DNA of 16,662 nt, taken from an uncultured Christensenellaceae bacterium (GTDB taxonomy: Bacteria > Bacillota > Clostridia > Christensenellales > Borkfalkiaceae). The stretch spans positions 1 to 16,662 of the forward strand of contig CAJUNJ010000025.1 of assembly GCA_910587825.1 (NCBI GenBank). The letters are read 5' to 3'. Positions 13,671-16,662 of this stretch are shown piece by piece (the first letter of the stretch is position 1; each line of letters starts with the position of its first letter). A program made the position numbers and the translations under genes. Under the pieces are notes generated by a model. It made no database searches. It was not told the origin of the DNA and saw nothing but the letters and a program-made list of their open reading frames with translations.

Positions 13671-13702
13671 AAAAAACCTGCGAACGGCTATTAACCGCCC
13701 GC
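13671..13702 (-). terminator. Terminator of the c-di-GMP regulator operon
   Basis: A 10-bp stem with wobble pairs (13693-13702 with 13680-13689, loop of three), followed on the minus strand by AGG and six T. The T run is also one arm of a second, larger inverted repeat CAGGTTTTTT/AAAAAACCTG (13646-13655 with 13671-13680). Confidence 0.7.
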
Positions 13703-13725
13703 TGAAAGCATTTTTGCCGAAAAAA

Positions 13726-13953
13726 TCAGCCGAGTTTTTCAAGTTCTGCCATAAGTTCGTGCATATGCGAACGCTCGTTCTCAATCTGCACGGTATACTT
13801 GTTGAAGAATTCGATATCCGCTTCGTCGGGCGTGGTATGATTTAAAAGCGCGTAAACAAGCGCTGCCTGCGAACGCGTGCGCTTCTGTTCAAGCGTGGTA
13901 ATCTTTTTTCTGCTTGCGTTTATTTCCTTCTTCAATTTAGATTTCTTTAACAT
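13726..13953 (-). CDS. Small helical (coiled-coil) protein, unknown family
   Basis: A 75-aa charged, cytosolic protein not recognised as any named family. Composition and heptad-like spacing suggest two helices: about 1-38 (KKSKLKKEINASRKKITTLEQKR, very basic) and 44-74 (EADIEFFNKYTVQIENE to LMAELEKLG), separated by HTTPDE. No signal peptide, cysteine or membrane segment. Start ATG has GGAG at 13961-13964, 7 nt away, so translation is credible. It lies 31 nt behind the Hpt gene and in front of the operon terminator, so it is the third gene of the regulator-Hpt unit. A role as an adaptor or structural partner of that signalling module is inference from position only. Confidence 0.7.
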   Translation of the reverse strand: MLKKSKLKKEINASRKKITTLEQKRTRSQAALVYALLNHTTPDEADIEFFNKYTVQIENERSHMHELMAELEKLG

Positions 13954-13984
13954 ATATAAGCTCCTTTGCTTTGAAAATAATTTT

Positions 13985-14335
13985 TTATAACATCTGGATA
14001 CACGCTATCGTAAGCGCATAGTCCTTTTTTACCTTTTTGAACAGCGGTTCTATGTCGTCGCCGTACTCCGTTCTGCCACGGAGAGCTTCCGTAAGGTTGC
14101 TTGAAGAATATGCCAAATTGCTGAGCGATAAGTTTTTGGATACGCCTTTAAGCGTGTGCGCGGCACGGAAAGCAGACTCTAAATCTTTCTTTTCCAACGC
14201 GTTGCACAGCTCTACAAAGCTTGTATCGTCGGGAACGCGCATAAGAAATTTTTTAATCCTTTCGTCCGTTCTCAGACGGCTTAAAACGTCGTCATAGTCG
14301 CCTTTCATAATTTCATAACATTCTTTAACGGTCAT
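13985..14335 (-). CDS. Hpt domain phosphotransfer protein
   Basis: A 116-aa cytosolic protein that is essentially one histidine phosphotransfer domain. The signature AAHTLKGVSKNLSL (58-71) places the phospho-accepting histidine at His60, within a predicted four-helix bundle. Such proteins shuttle phosphoryl groups between hybrid kinases and response regulators. The ATG has GGAG 5 nt upstream, overlapping the end of the regulator gene, only 11 nt after its stop, so the two are co-translated. The natural partner is the receiver domain of that regulator. No sensor kinase is in the window. It is a stand-alone Hpt, not fused to a kinase. Confidence 0.88.
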   Translation of the reverse strand: MTVKECYEIMKGDYDDVLSRLRTDERIKKFLMRVPDDTSFVELCNALEKKDLESAFRAAHTLKGVSKNLSLSNLAYSSSNLTEALRGRTEYGDDIEPLFKKVKKDYALTIACIQML

Positions 14336-14346
14336 AACATCTCCAC

Positions 14347-16389
14347 TTAGTCCCTGTCCGTCACGACGTCTTTAAGCGTTTCGTCGTAGAAGCGGTAAGA
14401 ATTTTTCCCTCCGCGCTTGACAGAATAAGCCGCCTTGTCCGCCATTTCGAACAGAGTGTCGTAATCCCCGATACTATCGTCGACGCAGGCAACACCCATA
14501 CTGACTTTCAAAGGGAAGCCCTTAAATTCACCAGTAAGCGAATTGAAAATTCTTTTTACAAGCGGTTCGACGTCGCCTTTATAACCTAAAAAGATTATAA
14601 ATTCGTCCCCGCCCATACGTGCGGCGATATCCGAGCTACGGATATTTTTTTTGATTGTTTTTGCAATATGTTCAAGCACTTCGTCGCCGAACAGGTGTCC
14701 GTAAACGTCGTTTGCCTGTTTGAAGTTGTCAAGGTCGAAAAATACCAATGCGTGTTTTCTTGTACTTGGGGTACCGAATACGGCGGATATTCTGCTTTTT
14801 GCCGCTTCGTGGTTCAAAAGACCCGTTCTGAAATCGAGATTGGCTTTTTCTTCAAGATGCATCATCTCCTCGGTTTCGTCGTTTATATCTATAATTTTAC
14901 CGATTGCGCCTTCGTATTCGGGCGGTTCCGTATCCGACCACATAGCCTTTGCCGTAATTTTACACCAGGTCTTTGCGCCTTTGATATTAAGCATATATTT
15001 TGCCGTCACCGCAGGACTGTCGGGTTTTGAATTTTTAAGACTGTTTAAAAGATTTTCAAAGTCTTTGGGTTTGAATATGACTTTACCCAAATCGCTGTCC
15101 TTAGGCTCTATCACGGTCAACGGAAGTCCGAGATAGTCCGCGCTCCACTCAGAAAGTTTAATCATTTCCGGTGCTTCGGAATATTCGAAAGTAATTTCGC
15201 GGGAAAGTTCCGAAAGGATATTTGCCCTCGTCCTTTCGTGTTCCAGAAGACGTACCGTTCTGTTAGACACGTCCGTGCCGTCGGTTTTGAGCGTGTGCGC
15301 AACAAGATTATGTATTTCCCTGTCTGCGGCATTGCCGAGGGATATGACGTTAAGTTCCTTTTTAAGCTGTTCCTGACTCTCTTCAAGGCATTCCAAAAGC
15401 AGTGGATTGAACGCTCCGCACTCTCCGTGTAAAATCATTTCCATTGCTTTTTCGTGCGAGAAAGCCGGCTTGTAAACACGTTTCGCCGTCAGTGCGTCGT
15501 AAACGTCCGCAAGCGACACGACCTGCGCCGCTATGGGTATTTCTTCACCCTTTAACCCGTCGGGATAACCGCGTCCGTCATAGCGTTCGTGATGCCAGCG
15601 GCAAATCTGATAGCCTATCTTTATGAGAGGTTCGTTACCGCGGAAAGGTATGTCTTTAAGCATTTTCGCGCCCTCGACGGTATGCCCTTTCATAATTTCG
15701 AATTCTTCGGGGGTAAACCTGCCGGGCTTATTTAATATTTCAGACGGAATTGAAATTTTGCCGACGTCGTGCAATGCCGAAGCGTTGCAGATAAGCGTTA
15801 TTTCCTGCTGCGTAAGCGGGTATTTATCCGTCTTTTTTCTTAGCGCCTTTAAAAGAATTTCCGTAATAGTGTGGACGTGAAGGACGTGCAAGCCGCTTTC
15901 CCCGTTACGGAATTCGACTATATGGGAAAGAATTTCAATCATAAGACGGTTGTCTTTTTCTTTCTCGTAAATCTGTGCCGAAAGGCGGGTAGAAAGCGAA
16001 CGCTGCTTTTCGCCGAGTATTACGTTGCTGTCCACGCGATGACGCACCGTTCTTTCGTCGAACGGTCTTGATATGTAATCCACCGCACCCAAGCCGTAAG
16101 CCCTGTCCATATACGTTGACGCCGTTTCGGCGGAAATCATAATTACGGGAATATTTTTTATCCACCCCTTCTTATTCATCATAGTAAGGGTTTCGAATCC
16201 GTCCATTACGGGCATAACGATGTCCAGAAGCACAAGGCATATGCCAAGCTCCTGTTCGCTGAGTATAGCGGTAGCCTCCATACCGTTGGCCGCTTCAAGA
16301 ATTTCATAATCGTCCGAAAGCATATCTTCCAGAAGCGCACGGTTCATTTCGGAATCGTCAACTATTAAAATCTTTTTCCTTTCACTCAT
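14347..16389 (-). CDS. Response regulator with HD-GYP and GGDEF domains (REC-HD-GYP-PAS-GGDEF)
   Basis: A 680-aa cytosolic c-di-GMP enzyme. Receiver domain 1-125: Asp11/Asp12, phospho-acceptor Asp56 in LLDIVMP, Ser86, but the invariant lysine before PF is arginine (ISRPF, Arg108). HD-GYP domain about 145-350: LHDVGKI with His207/Asp208, HTVEGAKML, and HHERYDGRGYP (266-276), intact, predicted to hydrolyse c-di-GMP. A PAS-like region spans about 395-510. The GGDEF domain is about 517-670: TGLLN, FFDLDNFKQAND, MGGDEF (592-597) and an RSSD inhibitory site (584-587) five residues before GGDEF, so a diguanylate cyclase with product feedback is expected. Both opposing activities may reside in one protein. 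Start ATG has only weak CGGA; a mini-ORF with a strong site overlaps it. Own promoter; Hpt and a small protein follow. Confidence 0.93.
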   Translation of the reverse strand: MSERKKILIVDDSEMNRALLEDMLSDDYEILEAANGMEATAILSEQELGICLVLLDIVMPVMDGFETLTMMNKKGWIKNIPVIMISAETASTYMDRAYGLGAVDYISRPFDERTVRHRVDSNVILGEKQRSLSTRLSAQIYEKEKDNRLMIEILSHIVEFRNGESGLHVLHVHTITEILLKALRKKTDKYPLTQQEITLICNASALHDVGKISIPSEILNKPGRFTPEEFEIMKGHTVEGAKMLKDIPFRGNEPLIKIGYQICRWHHERYDGRGYPDGLKGEEIPIAAQVVSLADVYDALTAKRVYKPAFSHEKAMEMILHGECGAFNPLLLECLEESQEQLKKELNVISLGNAADREIHNLVAHTLKTDGTDVSNRTVRLLEHERTRANILSELSREITFEYSEAPEMIKLSEWSADYLGLPLTVIEPKDSDLGKVIFKPKDFENLLNSLKNSKPDSPAVTAKYMLNIKGAKTWCKITAKAMWSDTEPPEYEGAIGKIIDINDETEEMMHLEEKANLDFRTGLLNHEAAKSRISAVFGTPSTRKHALVFFDLDNFKQANDVYGHLFGDEVLEHIAKTIKKNIRSSDIAARMGGDEFIIFLGYKGDVEPLVKRIFNSLTGEFKGFPLKVSMGVACVDDSIGDYDTLFEMADKAAYSVKRGGKNSYRFYDETLKDVVTDRD

Positions 16390-16414
16390 ACAAACATCCG
16401 TTATTATATTTCAT
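16382..16414 (-). CDS. Possible leader mini-ORF (10 codons) coupled to the regulator
   Basis: Minus-strand ATG at 16414 has the best ribosome binding site of the region, GGGGG (16420-16424) 5 nt upstream. It encodes MKYNNGCLYE and stops at TGA (16382-16384), overlapping the regulator start codon by 8 nt in another frame. The regulator's own site is weak. This layout suggests translational coupling. The mini-ORF is short and could be chance. Confidence 0.4.
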   Translation of the reverse strand: MKYNNGCLYE

Positions 16415-16458
16415 ATTTTCCCCCAAAAATACAAAAATTCAACAGAATATTCAATTAT

Positions 16459-16487
16459 ATAATAATATATTTTGTTTAATTTGTCAA
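16459..16487 (-). promoter_or_regulatory. Promoter of the regulator-Hpt operon
   Basis: Minus strand: perfect -35 TTGACA (16482-16487), 17-nt spacer, -10 TATTAT (16459-16464). Predicted start near 16452, leaving a leader of about 62 nt that contains the mini-ORF. Confidence 0.8.
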
Positions 16488-16499
16488 TAGCTTTACAGC

Positions 16500-16552
16500 A
16501 AAAAACGGCCCTGCGTTACCGTAATTCCCATAGGGAATATTAGGTAAGCCGT
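16500..16552 (-). terminator. Long imperfect hairpin terminator for a gene beyond the window
   Basis: Nested arms ACGGC/GCCGT (16505-16509 with 16548-16552), TTACC/GGTAA (16516-16520 with 16543-16547) and ATTCCC/GGGAAT (16524-16529 with 16533-16538), with a T run on the minus strand at 16500-16505. Placed directly upstream of the regulator promoter. Confidence 0.6.
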
Positions 16553-16662
16553 AGGCGAACGAGAATTAGGCGCGGCGTGAAGCCGCGTCTTTTCTCTTGT
16601 CTTGGTTTAATAAAATTGTAATATCAACCAAATCTGCCGTTGATATAATCGTCTGTTTTTTT
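16553..16662. other. Right edge, non-coding with two further inverted repeats
   Basis: No gene seen. A GC-rich hairpin CGCGGC/GCCGCG (16571-16576 with 16582-16587) and an 8-bp inverted repeat ATATCAAC/GTTGATAT (16621-16628 with 16639-16646) lie in AT-rich DNA. The window ends in a T run. Confidence 0.5.

Noticed and set aside
1..16662. CRISPR arrays, tRNA or rRNA genes, insertion sequences
   Set aside because: No regularly spaced direct repeats, no tRNA-like cloverleaf or rRNA sequence and no transposase gene were seen on either strand.

Overview
The window looks like a chromosomal segment of an uncultured Clostridia-type Firmicute. The signs are GGAGG-type ribosome binding sites, AT-rich intergenic DNA with TTGACA/TATAAT-like promoters, TGA used as a stop, and typical clostridial families (DUF421-DUF4363 pair, YlmC/YmxH, CvpA, pyruvate phosphate dikinase, REC-HD-GYP-GGDEF regulator). 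The genus cannot be fixed from the sequence alone. Every recognised gene is on the minus strand except the DUF421-DUF4363 pair.

Region by region, in coordinate order. (1) Positions 1-1940 are an AT-rich accessory stretch. It holds a YdeI/OmpD-associated family gene with its own promoter and terminator, a frame-disrupted fragment, a tandem SH3-like gene that looks like an immunity protein, and an orphan C-terminal piece of a phage MuF-type head protein carrying a nuclease-like toxin domain. (2) 2055-4859 is a monocistronic ppdK unit. (3) 4917-6478 is maf followed by a divergent MreB-like actin gene, overlapping by ATGA. (4) 6503-8151 is a Ppx/GppA-HD polyphosphatase/ppGpp-type phosphatase unit. 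(5) 8160-11465 is a compact folate operon in the order folC, folE, folP, folB-folK fusion, with all junctions overlapping. Its strong promoter lies so close to the folC ATG that the mRNA should have a leader of only about 7 nt. (6) 11500-12545 on the plus strand is DUF421-DUF4363, convergent with a YlmC-like PRC-barrel gene. (7) cvpA is at 12970-13569. (8) 13671-16487 is a signalling operon: a REC/HD-GYP/GGDEF regulator, an Hpt protein and a 75-aa helical protein, with its own consensus-like promoter and terminator. (9) 16500-16662 holds hairpins, including a terminator for a minus-strand gene beyond the window.

The genes are mostly housekeeping: folate synthesis, PEP/pyruvate interconversion, nucleotide sanitation and cell shape. 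The parts most worth a second look are the toxin/immunity remnant, the MreB-like protein that has lost ATPase residues, the near-leaderless folC transcript, the mini-ORF whose strong ribosome binding site sits just before the c-di-GMP regulator, and the regulator-Hpt-small protein module.
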